Shown here: in pieces, positions 16,941 through 24,913 of the stretch
Layout of the letters: each line of letters starts with the position of its first letter
How positions within the stretch are numbered: position 1 is the first letter of the stretch
Assembly (NCBI GenBank): GCA_030602375.1
Contig: JAUVZV010000006.1
Location: forward strand, 1 to 32,094
Length of the DNA: 32,094 nt
DNA from: Chloroflexota bacterium
GTDB taxonomy: Bacteria > Chloroflexota > Dehalococcoidia > Dehalococcoidales > JAUVZV01
Direction of reading: 5' to 3'
Position numbers and translations under genes: made by a program
The notes under the pieces: generated by a model
The model's input: only the letters and a program-made list of their open reading frames with translations
Database searches by the model: none
What the model was told of the DNA's origin: nothing

Positions 16941-16973
16941 CAAGGCATAAATAACTAGGGCAAGGCATAAATA
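16941..16973. repeat. 13-bp direct repeat CAAGGCATAAATA, period 20
   Basis: Copies at 16941-16953 and 16961-16973. Confidence 0.7.
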
Positions 16974-17096
16974 TTTGATAAACGTTTTGGGGGGTAGCCA
17001 AGGGGGTTACCTATGAAGAGAGGCAAAAGATCCTGCGCAATACCGGACTGTGTTGCTAAAAGTGCCGCTCTGGGGTAGGCTCCTCCGCCTATTGTA

Positions 17097-17125
17097 TTGA
17101 CTTCAAAGACCAAGGGCAATATAAT
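17097..17125 (+). promoter_or_regulatory. Sigma70-type promoter for the lipoprotein gene
   Basis: TTGACT-N17-TATAAT. Confidence 0.7.
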
Positions 17126-17186
17126 TTGTCTAAAATAATTAAATATAAAGTCGATAAAAGTCGGTTGAAAGGAGGGCAATTGAAAG

Positions 17187-17756
17187 GTGTGGCGAATTAT
17201 ATGGACGGGTGTTGCAGTTCTTCTGGTAGCTGGTGTAGCTATTGTTGGGGCATGTGGCCGCGGCGAAGGTCCGGCTGTTCCACCACGCCCTACTTATGAG
17301 GCACCGCCTGTTGAGGAGATGCTGGCGCTAGGGGAAGTAGCCGCGGTTGGTGGAATAGAGTTTACCGTTGTCGAATATATCACCTTGACGGAGATAAAAG
17401 GTCAGACACCCCTAGAAACAGGTTTCCAGTATTTACTGGTGCGCTATGAAGTAGAGAATACAACTGGAGCCGTATTAGCTCCGCCCTATATTGACGAGAA
17501 TCTCTTGATTATCCACCCAGGAGGGGCGTCAGGAATACCCTCGCTTATATTCACACCTCTCGTGCCGTTACCTGACGGAAGCAGTGCTAACCACTACACT
17601 TACCGCAGTCATTTTAGCGGTGAGCTTGATGGTGGTGCATCACATAACGGCTGGGAGTGTTATCTTGTTCCCTTAGGGTTTGCTATCGCAGATACCTATG
17701 TACGGTGGACCCTTGGCAGTGGTGAGCAGGTATTCTGGAGCCTGGGTAAGAGTTGA
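17187..17756 (+). CDS. Predicted secreted lipoprotein (DUF4352-like beta-sandwich)
   Basis: Signal peptide with lipobox VAIVGAC; VGGIEFTVVEYITLTEIKG...GFQYLLVRYEVENTTGA. Confidence 0.7.
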   Translation: MWRIIWTGVAVLLVAGVAIVGACGRGEGPAVPPRPTYEAPPVEEMLALGEVAAVGGIEFTVVEYITLTEIKGQTPLETGFQYLLVRYEVENTTGAVLAPPYIDENLLIIHPGGASGIPSLIFTPLVPLPDGSSANHYTYRSHFSGELDGGASHNGWECYLVPLGFAIADTYVRWTLGSGEQVFWSLGKS

Positions 17757-17832
17757 GCTTAGTCTAGCTTTGTAGGTTGTGGCAGTTTAAAGACTAAAGG
17801 GGGGTTTTGCCTTAACCTACCCTCATTGTGTA

Positions 17833-17914
17833 GGGGAAGTGTCGGAACTGGCAGACGAGCATGATTTAGGATCATGTGCCGCAAGGCGTCGGGGTTCGAG
17901 TCCCCGCTTCCCCA
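17833..17914 (+). tRNA. tRNA-Leu(UAG)
   Basis: Acceptor GGGGAAG/CTTCCCC, anticodon stem-loop CATGA-TTTAGGA-TCATG (anticodon TAG), long variable arm, T-arm CGGGGTTCGAGTCCCCG; CCA not encoded. Confidence 0.95.
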
Positions 17915-17963
17915 GAGATAGCAGCTTTTGTTTAACCCTTAGCCTGCCCCAGATGTTAGATTC

Positions 17964-19073
17964 TCAGACATTAAAAAGAAAGGTGATTACATCCCCGTCT
18001 TGGACGGTATAGTTCTTGCCCTCATGTCGAAGAAGACCCTTCTTACGTGCCTCAGCTAGACTGCCACACTTGGCCAGGTCATCATAACTTACCACCTCAG
18101 CCCGAATAAAGCCCCTTTCCATATCAGAGTGGATTTTACCGGCCGCTTTTGGTGCGCTAGTGCCATTTTGAATTGGCCAAGCCCTAACCTCACCTGAAGC
18201 GATAGTGAAGAACGAGATTAGCCCCAATAACTTATATGACTCCCTGATGACACGGTCAAGCCCGGACTCTTTAAGCCCAAACTCAGCGCGAAATCCCCCT
18301 GCAGCCTCCTCATCCAGCTGGGCTAGCTCCATTTCCAGCTTGCCGCAGAGGGCAATAATTCGGCGGTTGCCTGTTGAGTAATAAGAGCCTAGTTCGGCTT
18401 CTAAGGTTTCAGCCTGAGGTAACTGGTCTTCACCAATGTTAACCACCACTAGTATTGGCTTGGCGGTCAGAAACTGGTAGTTAAGAATAATTCTGATTTC
18501 ATCAGGGGTTAGGCTTAGCTCGCTAAGGGGTATATCCTTTTCTAAGTTAGTTTTAATTTTGGTCAAAATGTCTTTCTCTCTTAGGACAGCTTGGCGCTCA
18601 GGCTGTTTAGCTTCTTTTAAGGCTACCTCAATTCTTTCCAGCCTTCTCTCAAGCAGGGTTAAGTCAGAAAAGGTAAGTTCAAAATCTATGGTGGCAATGT
18701 CACGCTTTAGATTCACGCTGCCTTCAATATGGGGAATACTCTCATCGGCAAAGGCTCGAACAACATTAATCAGGGCATCCACATTCGTTAACTGGGCTAG
18801 CGTTTGACCGCTTACACCTTTATCTTCCTCTGCCAAGCCCTTAACTGAAGCACCGATGTCAATGTATCTTGCCTCAGCGGGGACAACTCGCTTTGGGTTG
18901 AGCATATCGGCTAGGACTTTGAGTCGAGGTTCTGGAATCTTGGCTATCCCAATATGGGGGGCTGTGCTTTCCTGAGTGTAAATTCCAGTATCAGCCTTAC
19001 CTTTGGTTAAAGCATTAAAAATGGTCGTCCTGCCGCTTTTGGCTAGCCCGATGATGCCAATATCAATACTCAT
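17964..19073 (-). CDS. ychF: Redox-regulated ATPase YchF (Obg-family GTPase)
   Basis: IGIIGLAKSGRTTIFNALTKG P-loop, C-terminal TGS-like domain (AEVVSYDDLAKCGSLAEARKKGLLRHEGKNYTVQDGDVITFLFNV). Confidence 0.92.
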   Translation of the reverse strand: MSIDIGIIGLAKSGRTTIFNALTKGKADTGIYTQESTAPHIGIAKIPEPRLKVLADMLNPKRVVPAEARYIDIGASVKGLAEEDKGVSGQTLAQLTNVDALINVVRAFADESIPHIEGSVNLKRDIATIDFELTFSDLTLLERRLERIEVALKEAKQPERQAVLREKDILTKIKTNLEKDIPLSELSLTPDEIRIILNYQFLTAKPILVVVNIGEDQLPQAETLEAELGSYYSTGNRRIIALCGKLEMELAQLDEEAAGGFRAEFGLKESGLDRVIRESYKLLGLISFFTIASGEVRAWPIQNGTSAPKAAGKIHSDMERGFIRAEVVSYDDLAKCGSLAEARKKGLLRHEGKNYTVQDGDVITFLFNV

Positions 19074-19109
19074 TGGCTTAGACCGTTATTTTTTCCTTGA
19101 GCCGGGCAA

Positions 19110-19331
19110 TTAAAGGCTTTGTTTTATTACCTGTCTAGCCTGTTTCAGGGCGAGGTCTCTTTCCTTTAGAACTAAGGCTTCGTTGGCAGCTAGCTCAAGT
19201 AAAGCCAGGAGTGCTTCCCTGGTGCCAATACGAGCAAGCTGTTCTATAGCTTTAGTTCTTAATATAGGGGTAAGGTCCATGTCAGTGGCGATTGAGGCCA
19301 ATTTCTTTAGCTCAGGAGCATATTCTGCCAT
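19110..19331 (-). CDS. Small helical HEAT-like protein
   Basis: 73 aa; ILRTKAIEQLARIGTREALLALLELAAN. Confidence 0.6.
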   Translation of the reverse strand: MAEYAPELKKLASIATDMDLTPILRTKAIEQLARIGTREALLALLELAANEALVLKERDLALKQARQVIKQSL

Positions 19332-19475
19332 CTTAATTCTCCTCTTTGCCCTGGCAATATCAGCCAGAGATGTATCTAAGGTTGAGCTTATTTTAACCCC
19401 TGCGTCTTAATTCTTCAATAGGTTTGTGATTAATAAAGTGCTAAAATAAGGAAAACACTAGGTAAGAGGCTGGTC

Positions 19476-20468
19476 TTGATATATATACTCTGGGGACAGG
19501 ATGATTTTTCCCTCAACCAATCATTTGCCGAGATTAAAAGCAGTATTAGTGACGAACTACTGGAGAGCAATACCACTATACTTGATGGCGAGCATTTGAC
19601 TTTAGACAAGCTCAGTACTGTTTGTAATGCTGCCCCCTTTCTATCTGAGAGGCGATTGGTGGTGGTTAGAGGGCTCTTAGGGCGTTTTGAACCCGCCACT
19701 AAATCTGGCCGGGGAAGGAAGGCTGTCTTGAAGGTTGCCCCATTGGAGGGGTATAAGTTATGGGTTGATTATATGACTGCGATACCTGATAGTAGCATAC
19801 TGGTATTAATCGATAGCGCACTAACAGGTAATAACCCTCTACTGAAGGAACTTTCTAAGATAGCAGAAGTGAAGTTCTTCCCCTTACTTAAGGGTGCCCA
19901 GTTGCTTGAATGGATTAAGAGGCGGGTGGCAAGAGAAAATGGCAGCATCTCTTTCCCGGCAGTTGCCTTACTGGCTAAGCTTGTGGGCAGCAATCTGTGG
20001 GTTATGGCGAGTGAAATTGATAAGCTGGTTCAATATGCTTCTGGCCGCCGCATTGAGGAGGCGGATGTCAATAAACTGGTAAGCTACGCCCAACAACCCA
20101 ATGTCTTTGCTATGGTTGATGCCATCCTCGGCTCTAAGGTTGGGATAGCCGAAAGGCTGCTTCAAGAACTACTACAGGCCGGAGCTGCCCCAGCCTATCT
20201 TCTGGTCATGCTATCGCGCCAGGTGCAGCGGGTTCTTCGAACCAAGGCACTAAAAGGCCAGAGGGTGCCCAGGACCCAGATTCAGAATAAGTTGGGTTTG
20301 ACTCAAGATTTTGTCTTAAATAAGACCTTAGAGCAAGCCGATCGGTATACCTTGGAGCGACTGAAGCGGGTCTACCGCAAGCTTCTGGAGGCTGACCTTT
20401 CGATTAAGACCGGAAGGTACAGTGGTGAGCTTGCCCTTAATATTCTAGTCGCTGAGTTGTGCCAGTAA
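19476..20468 (+). CDS. holA: DNA polymerase III subunit delta
   Basis: IYILWGQDDFSLNQSFAEIK...LVVVRGLL...LLEWIKRRV...NLWVMASEIDKL pattern; TTG start. Confidence 0.9.
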   Translation: MIYILWGQDDFSLNQSFAEIKSSISDELLESNTTILDGEHLTLDKLSTVCNAAPFLSERRLVVVRGLLGRFEPATKSGRGRKAVLKVAPLEGYKLWVDYMTAIPDSSILVLIDSALTGNNPLLKELSKIAEVKFFPLLKGAQLLEWIKRRVARENGSISFPAVALLAKLVGSNLWVMASEIDKLVQYASGRRIEEADVNKLVSYAQQPNVFAMVDAILGSKVGIAERLLQELLQAGAAPAYLLVMLSRQVQRVLRTKALKGQRVPRTQIQNKLGLTQDFVLNKTLEQADRYTLERLKRVYRKLLEADLSIKTGRYSGELALNILVAELCQ

Positions 20469-20545
20469 GTTATGGTAAAATATTAAGTAGCCCAAAACTA
20501 TTGCCGTAGCTTTCGGCTGTTAAATAGAGATTAAAATGAGGTAAC

Positions 20546-21355
20546 TTGGTGATGGAACTTTCTCTGTTGCGTCAATATGGAGAGGAATTTGAGTGGCGGC
20601 TGAGACTAAAGACTTTTCCCTTGGCGGTGAAGTTACTGGAAAAAGAGACGGACATACCTGAGGGGGCAATGAGACCGGTTAGAGATTTAGGCTACCATTT
20701 GAGCCTTTGCCAGGGTTTTGCCGCCTCACGCCGGGATGGAACACTGCTTGCCATGCTGAAAGAGGATATGTGGTGTGTTGAGCCGGTTATAGGTTACGGA
20801 CTTGCCGAAGCCCCACAGTACTTTCTGCAAGGGCGGAACCGTTTCCCCGAAGATGTTGAGACCTTACAAGCGGGCAAAAATTACGCCAGCGATTTTCCTC
20901 GTTTGGAGGCTGGTAAGTGCTTAGGCGTAATGTCAGTTCCCTTGAGGAAAACCGATTTTGAGCCCGATGTGGTCATCTTTTACTCTGATTCAGCTCAATT
21001 GAGTCTGCTGCTTTTAGCCAGAGAGTACAAGGATGGGCATGACCTTAAATGTAGCCTTTCAAGCCACGCTGCTTGTGTTTATTCGGTGGTTCCGGTAATA
21101 CAGACTGGGGAGTGCCGGGTTGCCATACCATGTCGTGGCGACCGCTATCAGGCGATAGCTGGAGACGACGAATTGGTTTTCACGACACCGACCTCAAAAC
21201 TAGAGGATTTGATGCTGGGGCTAAGGTATCTTGAGAACTCTGGTTCCAAATTACCCAGAAACTATAGAATGAGGCGCGAGCCGGAATTGCGCCAGAGTTA
21301 TATAAAAATAGCTAGAATGGTAGGTATGCAGGTAAACGGCGGTCATTTAGATTAG
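20546..21355 (+). CDS. DUF169 family protein
   Basis: LRLKTFPLAVKLLEKETDIPEGAMRP...LCQGFAASRRDG...PCRGDRYQAIAGDDELVFTTPTSKLEDLMLGL; start may be GTG 20549 or ATG 20552. Confidence 0.82.
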   Translation: MVMELSLLRQYGEEFEWRLRLKTFPLAVKLLEKETDIPEGAMRPVRDLGYHLSLCQGFAASRRDGTLLAMLKEDMWCVEPVIGYGLAEAPQYFLQGRNRFPEDVETLQAGKNYASDFPRLEAGKCLGVMSVPLRKTDFEPDVVIFYSDSAQLSLLLLAREYKDGHDLKCSLSSHAACVYSVVPVIQTGECRVAIPCRGDRYQAIAGDDELVFTTPTSKLEDLMLGLRYLENSGSKLPRNYRMRREPELRQSYIKIARMVGMQVNGGHLD

Positions 21356-21396
21356 TATCCACTCTGTTTAAGGTTAGAGCGGAGGGGGGAGATAAA

Positions 21397-22911
21397 GTGG
21401 CGCCAAGCCTAAAAAGTAATGCTAGCCGCCTCAAGGAGTTATGTAGCCAGAGGCTCTCATCGCGGTGGCTGATTCTGGTCAGCAACCGCGGCCCAATTGA
21501 GTATCATCTTGCTGAGAGTGGGGAACTTGAGGCATGTCGTGGCAGTGGTGGCATGGTTACTGCTCTTAACAGTATTAGTGACTATCTGGAGCTTGAATGG
21601 ATTGCCAATGCCATGAGGGAGGGGGACAGGGAGGCAGTGCGGAGAGCACAGGGGAGGCGTTTTAGGGGTCCCGAAGGTCATGAAAACCTTTATCTTCAAT
21701 TTATAGTCAGCCCCCGAAGTGTGTATCATAAGTTCTATAACATCATTTGCAATCCCCTGCTCTGGTTTTTGCAGCACTACATGTGGAACTCCCCCAGAAC
21801 ACCTAATATCGATCGTATCACTTATGATGCCTGGGAGAACGGCTATGTCCTGGTAAATCAGGCCTTTGCCCGGGCAGTTATTACGGCGGCAAAACGGGAT
21901 GAACCACCACCCCTAGTTATGCTAAATGACTACCACCTTTATTTAACCGCTGGTTTTATTCGAGAGGAAATGCCAGATTTACTGATTCAGCACTTTATTC
22001 ATATCCCCTGGCCGGCACCGAGCTATTGGCGGCTACTACCAAATTTTATGTGGCAGGCAATTATGCGGAGTTTGTGTGCTGCTGATATTGTTGGCCTTCA
22101 GACTTTGCGGGATGTGGGTAATTTCCTTTTCTGTTGTGAGACGCTTATTGATGGGGCTGAGGTAGACTACCATGAGCAAGTTGTTGCTCTTAGTGGGCAC
22201 ACTACCAAGGTTAAAGCCTACCCGGTATCTGTTGATGTTGCCGCTCTTAAGAAATTGGCTTCGTCAGCAGCAGTAAAGGAATATGAAGCTAAATTAAAAC
22301 CACTTTGTGGAGAGAAGACTATTATCCGTGTTGACCGGGCTGAACCGAGTAAGAATATTCTTCGTGGCTTTAGGGCCTTTGACATGTTTCTGGAGCGATA
22401 CCCTGAGTTTTTAGGCAAAGTCAAATTTATGGCTTTCATTGTCCCGACCAGAACTCACTTGAAGCAGTATCAACGCTATACTCAGGATGTGGCTCAGCAA
22501 ATAGAAGCTATAAATACTAAATACGGGACAGAAGACTGGCATCCTATTGATTATTTCTATGAAAACAATTACCCTCAGGCGATAGCCAGCATGCGCCTTT
22601 ATGATGTACTGCTGGTAAACGCGGTAATTGATGGCATGAACTTGGTAGCCAAGGAGGGACCTACGGTTAATGAGCGTGACGGCGTGCTGATACTGTCGGA
22701 AACGGTGGGTGCCTGTGAGCAGTTGGGGGAAAATGCCTTGACGGTGGCGCCGGCTGACCTTGAGGGGACAACTCGAGCACTGCATACTGCCCTAACCATG
22801 CCGGCTGAAGAACGAAAGAGGCGGGCCCGGGCGCTAAAGGAGTCTATTGAAAAAGAGGATATTACGGCTTGGCTACTGCATTTACTCGAGGATATTGCTA
22901 GCTTGATTTAA
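21397..22911 (+). CDS. otsA: Trehalose-6-phosphate synthase (GT20)
   Basis: ILVSNRGPIEY, GSGGMVTAL, HIPWPAPSYWRLLP, IIRVDRAEPSKNILRGFRAFD, DGMNLVAKE, LSETVGACEQLGENAL. Confidence 0.92.
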   Translation: MAPSLKSNASRLKELCSQRLSSRWLILVSNRGPIEYHLAESGELEACRGSGGMVTALNSISDYLELEWIANAMREGDREAVRRAQGRRFRGPEGHENLYLQFIVSPRSVYHKFYNIICNPLLWFLQHYMWNSPRTPNIDRITYDAWENGYVLVNQAFARAVITAAKRDEPPPLVMLNDYHLYLTAGFIREEMPDLLIQHFIHIPWPAPSYWRLLPNFMWQAIMRSLCAADIVGLQTLRDVGNFLFCCETLIDGAEVDYHEQVVALSGHTTKVKAYPVSVDVAALKKLASSAAVKEYEAKLKPLCGEKTIIRVDRAEPSKNILRGFRAFDMFLERYPEFLGKVKFMAFIVPTRTHLKQYQRYTQDVAQQIEAINTKYGTEDWHPIDYFYENNYPQAIASMRLYDVLLVNAVIDGMNLVAKEGPTVNERDGVLILSETVGACEQLGENALTVAPADLEGTTRALHTALTMPAEERKRRARALKESIEKEDITAWLLHLLEDIASLI

Positions 22912-23702
22912 GAGAGTTCTTCCGACATCCAGCCGAGGAAGCGCTCAACATCAGCTACTCCATTTAAGGTTAGATCTGCTTCTTTGGTTAGGTCTTGAGG
23001 CATTTCCTTGCTGATGACGCCTATAGCCAAACCCTGAAAATCACTTTGCGGGGTGTGGATAGCTTTGAAGGCGTCAATATCAGTGTGGTCATCCCCTATG
23101 TAAATACCACCCTCCAGGTTATAGCTTTTTATCAGCTTGAGTGTGGCCGTACCCTTGTTTACCCCTATATCGGGTAGAAGGTTTATTACCATCTTACCTT
23201 CCATAATCTGCAAGCTTCTTGCCTGAGGTAAGCTCTTCACTGCGGTTAGGATTCTCTTCATCACTGACTCGGGTTCCAGGCAAAGGCGGTAGTGAATGGA
23301 AGCTGTGATTCCCTTGTCCTCAATAATAATCCCCTCACCCGAGAGGCTTGGGGTTAGCTCTTTGAGAACGGTTTTGATAACTTGAGAATAGTCCTTGGTA
23401 TTTTGGGCAAGTTCGTAGTCCCCTTCACCCAATCGTTCTAGACCGTGATTACCAAGGTAGACCATGCCGTCAATTCCTATCATCTCTTTTATTTGAGTTG
23501 CCGGCCGGCCTGAGATAGCAGCTATCAAGGTTAGCTTGCGGCAGAGGATAGTAAGATAATGACGGCACTTCGGGGAAACAGTAGCCTCATCAGGACTAGA
23601 AGTTGTCCTGCTTATGGTGCCATCAACATCAGTGATAAGTCCAAAGCGGGGCTTTTTCAGGACTTCTCTAATTAAATCCAACTTACCAAAAACGTATACC
23701 AC
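22908..23702 (-). CDS. otsB: Trehalose-6-phosphate phosphatase (HAD)
   Basis: GLITDVDGTISRT, AISGRPATQIKEMIGIDGMVYLGNHGLE, GVNKGTATLKLI, YIGDDHTDIDAF. Confidence 0.92.
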   Translation of the reverse strand: MVYVFGKLDLIREVLKKPRFGLITDVDGTISRTTSSPDEATVSPKCRHYLTILCRKLTLIAAISGRPATQIKEMIGIDGMVYLGNHGLERLGEGDYELAQNTKDYSQVIKTVLKELTPSLSGEGIIIEDKGITASIHYRLCLEPESVMKRILTAVKSLPQARSLQIMEGKMVINLLPDIGVNKGTATLKLIKSYNLEGGIYIGDDHTDIDAFKAIHTPQSDFQGLAIGVISKEMPQDLTKEADLTLNGVADVERFLGWMSEELS

Positions 23703-23788
23703 CGCTTAAGTAATCTAGCAGGTAGCCTCCTCTTCGTCAACCTCAGGCTCGACAAATAAATTAAGATAGGTTAAAGTGGTATTTTAGA

Positions 23789-24802
23789 ATGGGCAAGGTT
23801 GACAAGCCAGACCTTCCGGTTTTAGCCATAGACCTGGGCGGAACCAAGATAATTGCTGCCATTATCTCAAGTAACGTTGAGATTCTAGCCAGAGACTATC
23901 ACTTAACTTTAGCTTCCAAGGGACCGCAAGCGGTAATTGACCGGGTAATTGCTTGCATAGACCAGCTCCTCGGTAAAAACAACGTCGAGCTATCTCAAAT
24001 AAGTAGTATCAGCATTGCCGCCGCCGGGGCTGTAGATTCAAGTAGGGGGCTGGTAACCTCTTCACCACACCTGCCCGGTTTTGATGATGTTCCCTTGAGG
24101 GATATTGTTAAGGAGAAATGTGGAGTTAATACCTTCCTCTTAAACGATGCTAGTGCCGCTGCCCTGGGAGAACATAGATTTGGGGCCGGGAAGGGGGTAA
24201 AAAACCTCATTTACCTTACGGTGAGCACTGGCATTGGCGGGGGCATTATCATTGATAGAAGGTTATACCTTGGCCTATCTGGTACCGCCGGAGAGGTAGG
24301 GCACATGACCATTGAGGTTAATGGCCCGGGCTGCAGCTGTGGCAGTAAGGGTTGCTGGGAGCAACTGGCTTCAGGCACTGCTTTGGCTCGGGAAGCAGTA
24401 AGGCGTATCAGGCAGGGGGAGGTTTCTTCTCTAACTGAGATGGTGAGGGGTAAGCTTCGGAATATCACTGCTGAGAAGGTGTCAGTGGCTGCTCAGGGTG
24501 GGGACCCTCTAGCACTGGAGGCTATCTCTGAAGTAGCCTATTATCTGGGGGTGGGGCTGGCAAATCTGGTTAATATCTTTAATCCAGAAATGATTATTAT
24601 CGGTGGCGGGATGGCCAAGATGGGGGAGCTACTGCTTAAGCCAGCAAGAGAGGTAGTGCTTAAGCGGGCTTTTAGGCTACCGGCTCAGGCGGTGAATATC
24701 GTCCCATCACAGCTTGGGGACGATGCTGGGGTAATTGGGGCGGCTGTCTTTGCCCTCAAAGACCTTGAGAGTAAGCTAGAGCTTTCAGATTATCTGCAGT
24801 AA
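23789..24802 (+). CDS. ROK-family sugar kinase (probable glucokinase)
   Basis: AIDLGGTKIIAAII, NDASAAALGEHRFGAGKGVKNLIYLTVSTGIGGGII, CSCGSKGCWEQLASG. Confidence 0.93.
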   Translation: MGKVDKPDLPVLAIDLGGTKIIAAIISSNVEILARDYHLTLASKGPQAVIDRVIACIDQLLGKNNVELSQISSISIAAAGAVDSSRGLVTSSPHLPGFDDVPLRDIVKEKCGVNTFLLNDASAAALGEHRFGAGKGVKNLIYLTVSTGIGGGIIIDRRLYLGLSGTAGEVGHMTIEVNGPGCSCGSKGCWEQLASGTALAREAVRRIRQGEVSSLTEMVRGKLRNITAEKVSVAAQGGDPLALEAISEVAYYLGVGLANLVNIFNPEMIIIGGGMAKMGELLLKPAREVVLKRAFRLPAQAVNIVPSQLGDDAGVIGAAVFALKDLESKLELSDYLQ

Positions 24803-24836
24803 CTACCTTGAGTTTCAAACTTGACATAACTTTTCA

Positions 24837-24865
24837 TTGACAGCCTTTAGGTCTTAAACTAAAAT
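24837..24865 (+). promoter_or_regulatory. Sigma70-type promoter for alaS
   Basis: TTGACA (24837-24842)-N17-TAAAAT (24860-24865). Confidence 0.6.
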
Positions 24866-24913
24866 CGTATATAACTATCTTTCTTTATTCCTAACTATTG
24901 GAGGGTAGCTTTA

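Noticed and set aside
16955-17179. 74-aa minus-strand ORF
   Set aside because: Covers the TTGACT-N17-TATAAT promoter of the lipoprotein and the direct repeats; no recognisable domain.
22411-22799. Minus-strand ORFs within otsA (124 and 66 aa)
   Set aside because: Antisense to conserved GT20 coding sequence; no motifs.
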